Shown: in pieces, positions 1-8,022 of the stretch | Numbering within the stretch: position 1 is the stretch's first letter | How the letters are laid out: the number at the start of each line of letters is the position of its first letter | Notes under the pieces: model-generated | Databases searched by the model: none | Told to the model about the DNA's origin: nothing | The model's input: the letters and a program-made list of their open reading frames with translations, nothing else | DNA from: Bin5 sp965242905 | GTDB taxonomy: Bacteria; Chloroflexota; Anaerolineae; Caldilineales; Caldilineaceae | Reading direction: 5' to 3' | DNA: 64,000 nt | Assembly (NCBI GenBank): GCA_965242905.1 | Contig: CBDETM010000002.1 | Coordinates: forward strand, 1,798,001-1,862,000 | Made by a program: the position numbers and the translations under genes

Positions 1-205
1 CATTGCAGCATTACAAGGAGAGATGAGCCGGGTTGAGATCATGGCCGCCTTGGGGCTGTCGGACCGCAAACACTTTACCGGAACCTATCTGCATCCCGGC
101 ATTGACGCGGGTCTGGTCGAGATGACGCTACCGGACAGTCCGAGGAACAGGAAGCAGAAATACCGGTTGACCGTTGCAGGGAGACAGGTACAGGATTCTC
201 TGTAG
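1..205 (+). CDS. C-terminal end of a Fic-like / ATP-binding regulatory protein (5' truncated by window edge)
   Basis: The open frame runs in from the window edge (frame beginning at base 2) and stops at 203-205. The visible tail, including 'ALGLSDRKHF' and 'YLHPGIDAGLVEMTLPD', matches the winged-helix C-terminal module found in Fic-family proteins and in some AlbA_2/RecG-like ATP-binding proteins. In those families this pattern ends in a 'KQKYRLT' strand. An internal ATG at 23 exists, but the matching frame continues upstream of it, so this is a fragment and not a 60-residue gene. The catalytic part lies outside the window, so the activity cannot be stated. About 200 bases without a gene follow it. 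Confidence 0.6.
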   Translation, partial: IAALQGEMSRVEIMAALGLSDRKHFTGTYLHPGIDAGLVEMTLPDSPRNRKQKYRLTVAGRQVQDSL

Positions 206-408
206 GGAAGTTTGTTCAGTTGGGTTGTCGCCAGCGCCGGAGCGCATTTGCAGGTTTGGCAAATGTCTCGGCCGTGAAAGAGCCGATGCACTGCTGGTTT
301 GGGTTGGGGTTGCGGGCGTGATGCGTGTACGGGGGAGGGTGCCTGACACGGTCAGCTGCAAGTGTGGATTGTTCAGGTTCGATGAAGCTGTACTGATTGA
401 CTGCCGGT

Positions 409-1584
409 CTAGTCGGCGCTGGCTCTGGTTTCGATGCGGGCGTCGGGGCGACTGAAGACGTTTTGGCGCAGGGCGACGCCGAGGCCAGGCTTTTCGGGTA
501 GGGAGAGCATGCCGGCGTTGATGGGGATGCGCTCGGTGACGATGTCGTTGTACCAGCCGTTGTAGTAGGCGCGGACGGTTTCGAGGTTCATGGCGTTGGG
601 GACGTGGAGCATGAGGTGGGCGGCGGCCCAGAGGGCGACGGGGCCGGTGGCGTCGTGGCCGGTGACGGGGAGGTAGTAGGTGTCGGCGTGGGCGCAGATT
701 TTGCGGGTTTCGGTTATGCCGCCGGTCCAGGAGATGTCGGGCATGATGATGTCGGCGGCGCCGGCCTCGACGACGCGACGGAAGCCGAAGCGGGTGAAGA
801 GGCGCTCGCTGACGCAGAGGGGGATGCGGCTTTCGGCCTTGAGGCGGGCGTAGGACTCGACGTTGTCGGGCGGGATCATTTCCTCAAGCCACATGATGTT
901 GTAAGGCTCCAGAGCGCGGGCGATTTCGATGGCCGCAGGCAGGTTCCAGCGGGCGTTGCCTTCGATTGCGATCTGCATTTTGTCGCCGACTGCGGCGCGG
1001 ATTTCTTCGACGCAGGCGACACCTCTTTTTAGCGTATCTTTATCGAGGTAATGGCGCACCGGGCCGGGTGCGCCTGTTTCGGCGCGGGCGGGGCCGGGCG
1101 GCAGGTCGAAGGGCCAGATCTTCATGGCGTTGATGCCCTGGCGGAGCAAGTCTGCGGCGAGCTGGCCGGCGCGGCCTTCCATCCAGATGCGGGCGTCCTG
1201 GTTGGCGCCGTGGCTGAGGCAGGTGTTGTAGATGGGGATGCGGTCGCGGCTGCGGCCGCCGAGGAGGTTGTAGATGGGCTGCCCGATGTACTGGCCGGCG
1301 ATGTCCCAGAGGGCGATGTCGACGGCGCTGATGGCGCGGGTTTCGGCACCGCCGAAGCCGTAGGCGTTGACGGCGGCGAACATTGTTTGCCAGTGGCGCT
1401 CGATGTCGAGGGAGTCCTGTTCGAGGAGGAGGGGGGCGAGCTGGTCGTGGATTAGGGCGCTGACGGCGCGGGGCGCGTAGGAGGTCTCTCCGAGGCCGGT
1501 CAGGCCGGCGTCTGTGTGGATGCGCAGCCAGAGTGAGTCGGGGTGGCGGCCGAGGTGGATGGTTTCGAGGCGGGTGATATTCAT
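409..1584 (-). CDS. Mandelate racemase/muconate lactonizing enzyme family protein (enolase superfamily sugar-acid dehydratase)
   Basis: A 391-residue protein of normal length for the enolase superfamily. These enzymes abstract an alpha proton from a carboxylate and stabilise the enolate on Mg2+; many members dehydrate sugar acids. The capping domain spans about residues 1-120 and the TIM barrel follows. Visible active-site positions are K155 in 'MKIWPF', a first metal ligand E208 in 'AIEGNARW' (an Asp in many relatives), E234/E235 in 'WLEEMIPP', E260 in 'CVSERL' and a general acid/base H310 in 'VTGHDATGP'. The His on the seventh strand places it in the mandelate racemase or galactonate/gluconate dehydratase-like groups; the exact substrate cannot be read from sequence. 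It is the last gene of a long minus-strand catabolic run. The ATG at 1584 has no good Shine-Dalgarno and sits beside a heptad repeat. Confidence 0.85.
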   Translation of the reverse strand: MNITRLETIHLGRHPDSLWLRIHTDAGLTGLGETSYAPRAVSALIHDQLAPLLLEQDSLDIERHWQTMFAAVNAYGFGGAETRAISAVDIALWDIAGQYIGQPIYNLLGGRSRDRIPIYNTCLSHGANQDARIWMEGRAGQLAADLLRQGINAMKIWPFDLPPGPARAETGAPGPVRHYLDKDTLKRGVACVEEIRAAVGDKMQIAIEGNARWNLPAAIEIARALEPYNIMWLEEMIPPDNVESYARLKAESRIPLCVSERLFTRFGFRRVVEAGAADIIMPDISWTGGITETRKICAHADTYYLPVTGHDATGPVALWAAAHLMLHVPNAMNLETVRAYYNGWYNDIVTERIPINAGMLSLPEKPGLGVALRQNVFSRPDARIETRASAD

Positions 1585-1588
1585 GGAG

Positions 1589-1630
1589 GTCAGTAGGCAG
1601 TGGTCAGTGGTTAGTGGTCAGTAGTTAGTG
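1589..1630. repeat. Heptad tandem repeat (six 7-bp units, G-T/C-C/T-AGTG-like)
   Basis: Six consecutive 7-base units (GTCAGTA, GGCAGTG, GTCAGTG, GTTAGTG, GTCAGTA, GTTAGTG) lie immediately upstream of the start codon of the enolase-superfamily gene. The same 7-bp period and similar unit occur at other gene borders in this window (4850, 11960, 32316, 55750). Confidence 0.8.
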
Positions 1631-1820
1631 GCTGAAGACGGCGCGGGGTGTACGGCGATGGTCGCTGGCCCGAACCGGCCGATGCCTTGAAAGGAACAAC
1701 TGCACACGAAGCAATGTACCGAAATCGGTAACGGGACCTACCCGGATTGGACGGCATTGACGAGACATGAATGTTGGAAGGGAGTAAATTGATGTTTGAT
1801 GTACGCACCATCTCTCGTCC

Positions 1821-2516
1821 ATGCTTGTCAATGAAAGGAGACGAACCATTAAACGCAACATCCTGGCTGTTTTGGTGACATTAGGATTGCTCTTGGGTTC
1901 CATCGCGCCAGTTGCGGTCCTGGCTGAACAGCCCCCTGGCGATGGGGGTCCGACGCGAGCACGATTGATCGAACTGGCTGCGCAGTACCCGGGCATCGAG
2001 TTCAACGACGATTACACAGGTCCTTTGCCTGCCACCATAGTAGAGGCCCACCGTCAACTTACGGCACTGGCGACCGTCAGAGACTCAGTAGAGGCAATGC
2101 CTGCCAGCATCGTTGCAACGCATTCTGCACCCAGCGAAGAACCCTTCGGCTCTGATGGCCAGAAATCTTGTGAAGCTTACTTGAGTACAGCCTCGGTTTT
2201 CAGGTTGCTTGACATATTCCATGTTCGACATACGGTGAAAACCAGCAGGGAAGATGTCAGACCCTACAACATCACCGGTGTCTCGGACCACTCGACGGAA
2301 CCGTTTGCACGAGACTTGGACATGAACGGGGTTACCATCCAAGCTGCCTATTCGGAGCTGAAACGTTGGGCCATTGGCCCCCTGAAGAAAAAATTGAGCC
2401 CCTTCGGTGCCCCGCGTGCGTGGTGGGGTCTATTTTCGCAGTACGAAGTCCATTTCAGTGCTGGCCCGTTCATCCATTCAGTCAAAAAGGTGATAAGGGG
2501 GTGCGGGATAGAATAG
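1821..2516 (+). CDS. Hypothetical secreted protein
   Basis: No family recognised. The product has a basic N-terminus (RRR...KRN), a hydrophobic stretch 'ILAVLVTLGLLLGSIAPVAV' and an Ala-containing cleavage region near 'VLAEQP', so it is probably exported. The remaining roughly 190 residues are soluble, with two or three cysteines and no motif I can name. The start is ambiguous. ATG at 1821 opens the frame but has no ribosome binding site. A strong AAAGGAG at 1834-1840 lies seven bases before an in-frame ATT at 1848, where the signal peptide would begin 'xKRNILAVL'. An ATT start would be unusual but fits the spacing and gives a typical signal peptide. It is the only plus-strand gene in the first 19 kb apart from the truncated one at the window edge. 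Confidence 0.55.
   Translation: MLVNERRRTIKRNILAVLVTLGLLLGSIAPVAVLAEQPPGDGGPTRARLIELAAQYPGIEFNDDYTGPLPATIVEAHRQLTALATVRDSVEAMPASIVATHSAPSEEPFGSDGQKSCEAYLSTASVFRLLDIFHVRHTVKTSREDVRPYNITGVSDHSTEPFARDLDMNGVTIQAAYSELKRWAIGPLKKKLSPFGAPRAWWGLFSQYEVHFSAGPFIHSVKKVIRGCGIE
1834..1850 (+). promoter_or_regulatory. Strong ribosome binding site positioned for a possible ATT start codon
   Basis: AAAGGAG at 1834-1840 is followed after seven bases (ACGAACC) by ATT at 1848-1850, in frame with the secreted-protein ORF. There is no ATG, GTG or TTG at this spacing in that frame. Either ATT initiates, or the ATG at 1821 is used and the purine tract is coincidental. Confidence 0.4.
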
Positions 2517-2966
2517 TCTCAGCCCGGCCCAGGGCTTTCGTCCGGCATGGCCTCATCACGCCGATAAGGCTGTGCTGGGCGAGTTGTTTCACCTGTGATT
2601 ATTGTCCCCAGATAGACACAACCGGCACAGCGAGCGCTGACTGTTGCTGCGTCTAGCACGTTCGTATGTCAGAGTTGCTGAAAATCATCAGTTGACCGAG
2701 AGGGCGCCCACAAGGGGCGCCCCTACGGGTCGGCAGCTTAGGGCCGGCGTTTAAACACGATAGACCGGCGAAGAAAGTGCCGTGCTATTTTCCGATTCGG
2801 AAGGGTTGGGACTGTCTTACCGTGTCAAATAGGGCGGCGTGAGGAACAACACGCAGGTCACCGGGTAAAGTGTATTTTTCATCGGGAACCTGGCCATGTG
2901 GAGCGTTTGCTAGGGAATGGACAGAGCCTCCACATGCCAGGTTGTTCTTTCTCTGGGGAATTTACG
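2517..2966. other. Intergenic region without a supported gene
   Basis: No convincing coding frame is seen. It contains a GC-rich palindromic element: GGGCGCCC at 2702-2709 and GGGGCGCCCC at 2714-2723 with the spacer ACAA. Each half is itself palindromic and together they can fold. There is no T-run, so a classical terminator is not supported. Confidence 0.5.
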
Positions 2967-3374
2967 CTACCTATGGGGACGGGGTGGCGTGATGATTTCG
3001 CAGGTGTGGCCGCGAGCACGGCTGAGCCTGCGGTCGAGCGTCAGCAGTGGGCAGTCCAGCGCCTCGGCCACAGCGACGTACCAAGCATCGTAGCAAGTCA
3101 GGTTGCCTCGCAACGCCCATATCCGCTCAGCAAAGGGCGCGAAGGGAAACAGTTCTATTTCCAGGCGCATCAGATCTGCATGGGCGGTGGCAGCTTCAAT
3201 GCGGGATATTTCTGCACGCTGCTCCAGTCGGCGCAGGATATTGCTGGCTTCTGCCAAAGCTAACTCCGGAGCAGCCAAGGGGCCTTTGTCAATTGCAGAT
3301 TCCGCCCACTTGCCTTCGAATCCCGAGTCGACAAGCGAAGCAACGAGCACGGACGCGTCAATGACTGACGTCAC
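2967..3374 (-). CDS. vapC: VapC-type PIN-domain ribonuclease toxin
   Basis: A 135-residue PIN domain, the usual VapC size. These Mg2+-dependent RNases cleave tRNA or rRNA when released from their antitoxin. The acidic tetrad is visible: D6 in 'VIDAS', E42 in 'LALAEAS', D96 in 'CYDAWY' and D114 in 'LTLDRRL'. The start is GTG at 3374. It overlaps the TGA stop of the upstream antitoxin by four bases (GTGA), a typical translationally coupled TA arrangement. The target RNA cannot be predicted. Confidence 0.88.
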   Translation of the reverse strand: MTSVIDASVLVASLVDSGFEGKWAESAIDKGPLAAPELALAEASNILRRLEQRAEISRIEAATAHADLMRLEIELFPFAPFAERIWALRGNLTCYDAWYVAVAEALDCPLLTLDRRLSRARGHTCEIITPPRPHR

Positions 3375-3607
3375 TTTCGATCTGCGTCACGGGCGCGGAG
3401 AATTTTCTGAGGCTCTACCCTTGTATTCGCCACCGCTTTCCGTTCGCGAACTCCTTGCAGCCAAGCGGCCACGGACGGGCGCGAGGCGATACGTTCCAAC
3501 TCTCCGCGCAAGAACTCCTGCATAGACTGACGTTGAAGAGCGGCGCGCACGGCCAACTCATCACGAACTTCCTCAGGGACATTTCTTATCGTAATTTGAA
3601 CAGGCAT
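3371..3607 (-). CDS. vapB: VapB/FitA-like ribbon-helix-helix antitoxin
   Basis: A 78-residue protein beginning 'MPVQITIRNVPEEVRDEL', the N-terminal strand and first helix of an RHH/Arc-type DNA-binding fold. 'RQSMQEFLRGELERIA' forms the second helix, as in FitA-type antitoxins. The C-terminal 30 residues are charged and probably wrap the toxin. It is transcribed ahead of vapC with a 4-base overlap. By analogy with the family, the antitoxin and the complex should repress this promoter. An AT-rich 'TATAATG'-like stretch just upstream, near 3610, is a candidate promoter/operator. Confidence 0.85.
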   Translation of the reverse strand: MPVQITIRNVPEEVRDELAVRAALQRQSMQEFLRGELERIASRPSVAAWLQGVRERKAVANTRVEPQKILRARDADRK

Positions 3608-3696
3608 GACTGCATTATACCAGCACTAATGGCATTTTGCAATAGCCAGGATACTTGAGTGATCTTACTGCCGACAGTATGCGGGCGCATAGGTAC

Positions 3697-4830
3697 TCAG
3701 TGCGGCGGGACGATTGAGGCCAACTCGGTGCGCATGAAGTCGATGTAGCGGCGGTATCTTTGTGGGGACGTCTTCCAGGTGGTGGGGGTGCCGTGGCCGA
3801 CGCCGAAGCGTTTCTGTTTGCCGATGGCCTTGGCCTGGTGGTGGGCGTCTTCGCGCCAGAGGTCCTCGTCGCCCTGTTCGATGACGGTAATGGCGTGGGA
3901 GTTGGAGAAGATGCAGACCTCTTCGCCGAGGGCGTTGCGGACATTGACGATGTCGTTTGAGTAGTTTTTGAGGCCGCATTCGACCTGGATGCAGTGAAAG
4001 TCGAGCTTGGCAAGGTGGGGGAGGCGGGGCTCGATCCAGCCCATCAGGGCCATGCTGCTGGTGAGGCCCTCGTCGTGGATGTACTGGAAGGCCTTGATCT
4101 CGCCGGGCAGGGCGAACTCGACGTAGTGCTCATCGGAGATCATGTCGGCGGAGGCGAACCATTGCATGAGCTGGTAGCCGTGTACGCCGAGCATTCTGGC
4201 GAGGCGGCAGTGCTGGCGGATCACCTCTTCGTGGCGGTCCATGAGGGCGAAGACGAGGTCCTTCTGGAAGAACATGGCATCAAAGAGCTTGTCGTAGCTG
4301 AGCATGTAGAAGGAGGTGGGGAAGGGCGCCATGTCCCCCATGTAGAAGAAGACGGTGTCGTCGAAATATTCGAGCAGCTTTTTGGTGAAGTCGTAGGCGC
4401 CGGTCGCCAGCATCTCCTCGGCGGTGGGCGGGGGGTCGAGGCGTTCGACGTCGGCGGCGGTCTCGAAGAGCGGCTCTTCAGGCGGCAGGTCGGGCGGGAA
4501 CTCGTGGTAGCGGGTCTTGCTGCGCGAGCCGACGTCGACGAGCACGGGCACGCCGTCCTCTTCGGTGACGTACTGTTTGCCGCGCTGGCCGTAGGGTTTG
4601 CCGGTGCCGCAGGGGATGTAGTCGAGGCCGAGGTCATCGTGGAGCACGTCGTAGAACTTGAGCTTCTGCTCATCGGTCCCGTGAGACAGATGGAGGAAGT
4701 TCAGCCCCAGTTTCTCCGGCCAGTGCGGCATCATCGACCAGGTGGGGGAGACGTTGAGGGCCGGGTACATGTCCATAGGTTCGCCGTTGATGGCGGCCAT
4801 AAATCGTTCGAGCGATGTCATTTCCTGCAA
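3697..4830 (-). CDS. Uroporphyrinogen decarboxylase-family protein (MtaA/CmuA-like corrinoid methyltransferase)
   Basis: A 377-residue URO-D fold protein. In true HemE the N-terminus carries conserved Arg residues for the tetrapyrrole, and these are not evident here. Proteins of this type near corrinoid proteins (MtaA, MtbA, CmuA-like) transfer a methyl group to or from a cobalamin carried on the partner. A possible metal-binding segment is 'FHCIQVECG' (H279, C280, E284, C285). A corrinoid-binding protein is encoded 5.5 kb upstream in the same direction (10289-11047), and a homocysteine methyltransferase is at 57 kb. The start is probably TTG at 4830, which has AAAGGAG seven bases upstream. 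ATG at 4821 is the alternative with a weaker site. The substrate is unknown. Confidence 0.8.
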   Translation of the reverse strand: MQEMTSLERFMAAINGEPMDMYPALNVSPTWSMMPHWPEKLGLNFLHLSHGTDEQKLKFYDVLHDDLGLDYIPCGTGKPYGQRGKQYVTEEDGVPVLVDVGSRSKTRYHEFPPDLPPEEPLFETAADVERLDPPPTAEEMLATGAYDFTKKLLEYFDDTVFFYMGDMAPFPTSFYMLSYDKLFDAMFFQKDLVFALMDRHEEVIRQHCRLARMLGVHGYQLMQWFASADMISDEHYVEFALPGEIKAFQYIHDEGLTSSMALMGWIEPRLPHLAKLDFHCIQVECGLKNYSNDIVNVRNALGEEVCIFSNSHAITVIEQGDEDLWREDAHHQAKAIGKQKRFGVGHGTPTTWKTSPQRYRRYIDFMRTELASIVPPH

Positions 4831-4849
4831 AATCGTACTCCTTTGAACT

Positions 4850-4877
4850 GCAGTGGTCAGTGGTTAGTGGTTAGTTG
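4850..4877. repeat. Heptad tandem repeat (four 7-bp units)
   Basis: Units GCAGTGG, TCAGTGG, TTAGTGG and TTAGTTG lie between the rhamnosidase stop and the URO-D-family start. They belong to the same repeat type as at 1589-1630 and 11960-11987. Confidence 0.75.
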
Positions 4878-4901
4878 CTGACCATGGCCACGGGTCGCGG
4901 A

Positions 4902-7607
4902 TTAGGTTCCGGTGAGTTCGAAGTGGTAGGTGCCGGAGCCGATTTCGACGTCGATATAGTCGGCGCGGGTGCGGGCGGTTGCGATGCCGTCGCGGCCTGA
5001 AATATAGGCGTTGTTCTGCCAGATGGCGTTGCCGCCTTCGTTGAGGAAGATGTCGCTCAGCCCAATAGTTGGTACGCTGACGCGGGCGGTGCTGTTGACC
5101 GGAATTGTGACGTCGAGCGAGAACGAGTGGTCGGTGCGGCGCCAGTGTGAGGAGATCTGGCCGCGTACGGTGGTGATGGCGGCGCCGGCGTGTTCGAGGT
5201 CGCCGAGCGGGTGGGGCTCGATGTGGATTTCGCGGAAGCCGGGTGTCATGAAATCGGGGCCGTGGTAGTCGGGGCCCTTGATGCCGGCGAGGTCGTTGTA
5301 GAAGAATTCGTCGATGGAGGCCCACATGATCATACTTTCGGCGGCGCCGACGGTGCTCTGCAGGCTCCAGGACTCCCAGATTGTGGTGGCGCCCTGCTCG
5401 ACCATGTAGCCCCAGCCGGGGTAGGAAGGGGTGGCGACGAGGTCGTGGAGGACTTCGCCCTGGCCGTGTTGGGTCAGGGTGTCGATGAGGCAGGTGACGC
5501 CGGTGTTGCCGGTGTGGTGGTGGCCGCCCCAGGTGTCGACGATGTTGTGGACGATGTCCTGGACGACGCCGGCTTGGCTGGCTTGCGGCACGATACCGAG
5601 GGCGAGGGGGAAGAGGTTGGCGGTCTGTGAGCCGGTGGCGTAGCGGTGCGCGGCGGGGTCGAGCCATTCGTGGTTGAGGGCGTCCTTAATCTGTTCGGCG
5701 AGGCGGGCGTAGTGGGCGGACTCATCTTCCTTGCTGAGGTAGTCGGCGACCTTTGAGACGATGGCGGCGCCGAGATAGTAGTAGCCGGTCCAGAGGAGGG
5801 GCGGCGGCGTTTCGGAGGAGACGAACTCTTCCTCGCCGGGGGCGGCGCCGGGCAGCATGTGGTCGCCGTAGTGGCCTTCGCTGACGATGTGGTCCTCGGC
5901 AACGGAGGTGAGATAGTCGACCCAGAGGCGGATAGGGGCGTAATGCTCTTCAAGGATGCGGCTGTCGTCGAAGTACTGGTAGAGGTACCATACGAGGATG
6001 GGGTAGTTGCCGCCCCAGGCGGGGTCGGGATCGTCACGCTGGACGTAGTTGGGGCAGATATCGGGGACTTCGCCGTTTTCGAGCTGGGCGTCCTTGATGT
6101 CGTCGAGCCACTTGGTCCAGAAACGGGGCATGTGCTTGCGGGGGTAGAGCGATGAGGCGATGGTGGCCGGGTCGGTCCAGGCCCAGTGCTCGCGGTGGAG
6201 GCAGTCGAGGGGGATGCCGAAGAGGCCGTTGGTGACTGTCCAGTGGACGAGTTCGTGGATGCGGTTGAAGATTGGATTGGAGCACTCGAAGCCGCCGGAG
6301 AGGTCTACGTCGGAGTAGACCACCTGGCCCTGTAGGTCTTCGATGGTGACGGGTCGGTCGCTCTCGACCTGGACGTAGCGGACGGGATGGTAGGTGAAGC
6401 GCGGTTCGTAGGTCTCGCCGTCCGGATCGCCCTTGAGGATGTAGATGTCGATCTCGTCGCCTTCTGCGTGGGCGCTGGCGCGGGAGCGGTGGCGAAAGTA
6501 GAATTCGCCGGATTCCTGGTCGACGAGACCGCTTTTTTCGAGAAGCTGGCAGGCGTACTTGATGGTTACTGCCGTGCCGCGTTCGCCCTTGAGACGGAGT
6601 TTGGTCCAGCCGCCGAAGAGCTGGCCGAGATCGTAGACGTGTGTGCCGTCCTGGGGCTGGGTGACGTTAACCGGCTGCAGCTTCTTGTTGACGCGGATTG
6701 GGGGCATGACCTGCGCGACCATTCTGCCGCCGGGGGCATCCTTGTCGACGGCCGGGTCCCAGTGGGTGTCGTCAAAGCCGGTCGCTGCCCAGCCGGGCTG
6801 CTCGCGGCGGGCGTCGTAGGTCTCGCCGCCGTAGAGGTCGTTGCGGGTGATGGGTCCGGGGGCCGTTTTCCAGCCGGAGCCGGATGCGACGGAGGTTGTG
6901 CTGCCGTCGGCGAACTCGACGTTGAGCTGCAGGCGCAGGCGGGGGGAGTCGCCGTAGCGGTGCTCCCAGCCGGGTTCGCAGTACCAGCCGTTGCCGAGCA
7001 TGACGCCGACGGCGTTGGCGCCGGTCTGGAGCAGTTCGGTCACGTCGTAGGTGACGTAGAGGATGCGTTGGGTATAGTCGCTGGTGGCGGGGTCGAGGAC
7101 GTGGTCGGCGACGCGCTGGCCGTTGAGATAGAGCTCGTACCAGCCGAGGCCGGAGATATGGAGGCGGGCGCGGCTGACGGGACTGGCGAGGTCGAACTCT
7201 CTGCGCAGGAGGGGTGAGGCGACATCGGTGGGGGCGCCGATCCAGGGGCCGGTCCAGTCGCTTTCGTGCAGGAGGCCCATGGTGAAGGTGGCCGGTTCGC
7301 TGTAGGCGCTGGCGCGGTCGTCCTGGTCCCAGACGCGAATTTGCCAGCAGCAGGTCTCGTCGCTGGAGAGCGTGTTGCCGGCGTAGGGGACGTTGACAGA
7401 GCGGTCGGAGATGACCTTGCCGCTGTCCCATTTGTCGGCGCGGCCGGATTGGAGGTTTTCGGCGCTGCTGGCGACGAGGAGCTGGTAGGCCGATTGGGAC
7501 TGGCTGCGGCGGTCTGATTGGAGGAGCCAGCCGAAACGAGGTTCTTGGGTGTCGATGCTGACTGGGTTCGGGGCGTATTCGCAGGTTAGGTTGGTCGGTG
7601 TGATCAT
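4902..7607 (-). CDS. Alpha-L-rhamnosidase, GH78 family
   Basis: About 900 residues, the usual length for the multidomain GH78 inverting enzymes that remove terminal alpha-L-rhamnose. An N-terminal Ig/fibronectin-like region (residues about 1-110) is followed by the beta-sandwich 'Bac_rhamnosid_N' region. That region contains 'GLGWYELYLNG' and 'LGNGWY' and runs to about residue 330. An (alpha/alpha)6 catalytic barrel and a C-terminal beta-sandwich ('GQISSHWRR') follow. The catalytic-loop motif is 'DCLHREHWAWTD' near residues 468-479, equivalent to DCPQRDERxGWTGD; its Glu is the likely general acid. No signal peptide is seen, so it probably acts in the cytoplasm on imported oligosaccharides. 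ATG at 7607 gives the family-typical 'MITPTNL' start; TTG at 7631 would add eight residues. It lies downstream of the isomerase-like gene. Confidence 0.9.
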   Translation of the reverse strand: MITPTNLTCEYAPNPVSIDTQEPRFGWLLQSDRRSQSQSAYQLLVASSAENLQSGRADKWDSGKVISDRSVNVPYAGNTLSSDETCCWQIRVWDQDDRASAYSEPATFTMGLLHESDWTGPWIGAPTDVASPLLRREFDLASPVSRARLHISGLGWYELYLNGQRVADHVLDPATSDYTQRILYVTYDVTELLQTGANAVGVMLGNGWYCEPGWEHRYGDSPRLRLQLNVEFADGSTTSVASGSGWKTAPGPITRNDLYGGETYDARREQPGWAATGFDDTHWDPAVDKDAPGGRMVAQVMPPIRVNKKLQPVNVTQPQDGTHVYDLGQLFGGWTKLRLKGERGTAVTIKYACQLLEKSGLVDQESGEFYFRHRSRASAHAEGDEIDIYILKGDPDGETYEPRFTYHPVRYVQVESDRPVTIEDLQGQVVYSDVDLSGGFECSNPIFNRIHELVHWTVTNGLFGIPLDCLHREHWAWTDPATIASSLYPRKHMPRFWTKWLDDIKDAQLENGEVPDICPNYVQRDDPDPAWGGNYPILVWYLYQYFDDSRILEEHYAPIRLWVDYLTSVAEDHIVSEGHYGDHMLPGAAPGEEEFVSSETPPPLLWTGYYYLGAAIVSKVADYLSKEDESAHYARLAEQIKDALNHEWLDPAAHRYATGSQTANLFPLALGIVPQASQAGVVQDIVHNIVDTWGGHHHTGNTGVTCLIDTLTQHGQGEVLHDLVATPSYPGWGYMVEQGATTIWESWSLQSTVGAAESMIMWASIDEFFYNDLAGIKGPDYHGPDFMTPGFREIHIEPHPLGDLEHAGAAITTVRGQISSHWRRTDHSFSLDVTIPVNSTARVSVPTIGLSDIFLNEGGNAIWQNNAYISGRDGIATARTRADYIDVEIGSGTYHFELTGT

Positions 7608-7630
7608 AGGGATTTTCTGGTTTTCAGGCA

Positions 7631-7960
7631 ACTACCAAGCCATGTTCCTTATGTGTGCATTATGTGCGATCTGCCTGGAACGGAAATGAAGGATTGTACT
7701 GTCGGGATTTCTGTAGCGGGCTCTTGATGGTCATCGCGGTGTACGTTGGGCCTGATTGGGCGTTGCCTTGCCTGCGCTGGCTCGCATTCGGAACGAGCCA
7801 CGACGCGGGGTGGGGGGAAGTTCGGTCGCAGCGGGTCGACAAGGTCATATTGCCACAGAGTCGCTGCGGCGGGGGGTTTAGGGGGGGCGTTGCGGGGGCG
7901 GAGCCCCCGCACAAGGGAGGGCCGACTAGGCCCGACCGCCCAAGGGCGAGAAGAGAGTGG
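7631..7960. repeat. Interspersed intergenic repeat, copy A (whole 7608-8022 gap has no supported gene)
   Basis: Positions about 7631-7870 resemble 31017-31270, with shared islands such as ACTACCAA, CCATGTTC, TTGTACTGTC, CGTTGGG and TTGCCTGCGCTGG. Positions 7883-7958 are almost identical to 42035-42110. The shared block contains a strong hairpin, GCGGGGGC (7892-7899), GGA loop, GCCCCCGC (7903-7910). It is followed by a conserved purine-rich and GGCCCGACCGCCCA segment. No open frame with coding character spans it. Confidence 0.7.
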
Positions 7961-8022
7961 AGAGGAGAGAGGAAAGAGAAAACCCTTCTCTCTCTGAATC
8001 ATGAGCGCCATTTGGTAAGGAC

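Noticed and set aside
604..1455. Two long plus-strand frames rich in Gly, Ala, Val and Asp
   Set aside because: They are antisense shadows of the enolase-superfamily gene; high GC leaves few stops in the opposite frame.
2702..2723. GGGCGCCC/GGGGCGCCCC as an intrinsic terminator
   Set aside because: No T-run on either strand, and each half is self-palindromic; kept only as a palindromic element.
3994..4881. A 295-codon plus-strand frame
   Set aside because: Antisense to the URO-D-family gene, with shadow-like composition and no family motif.
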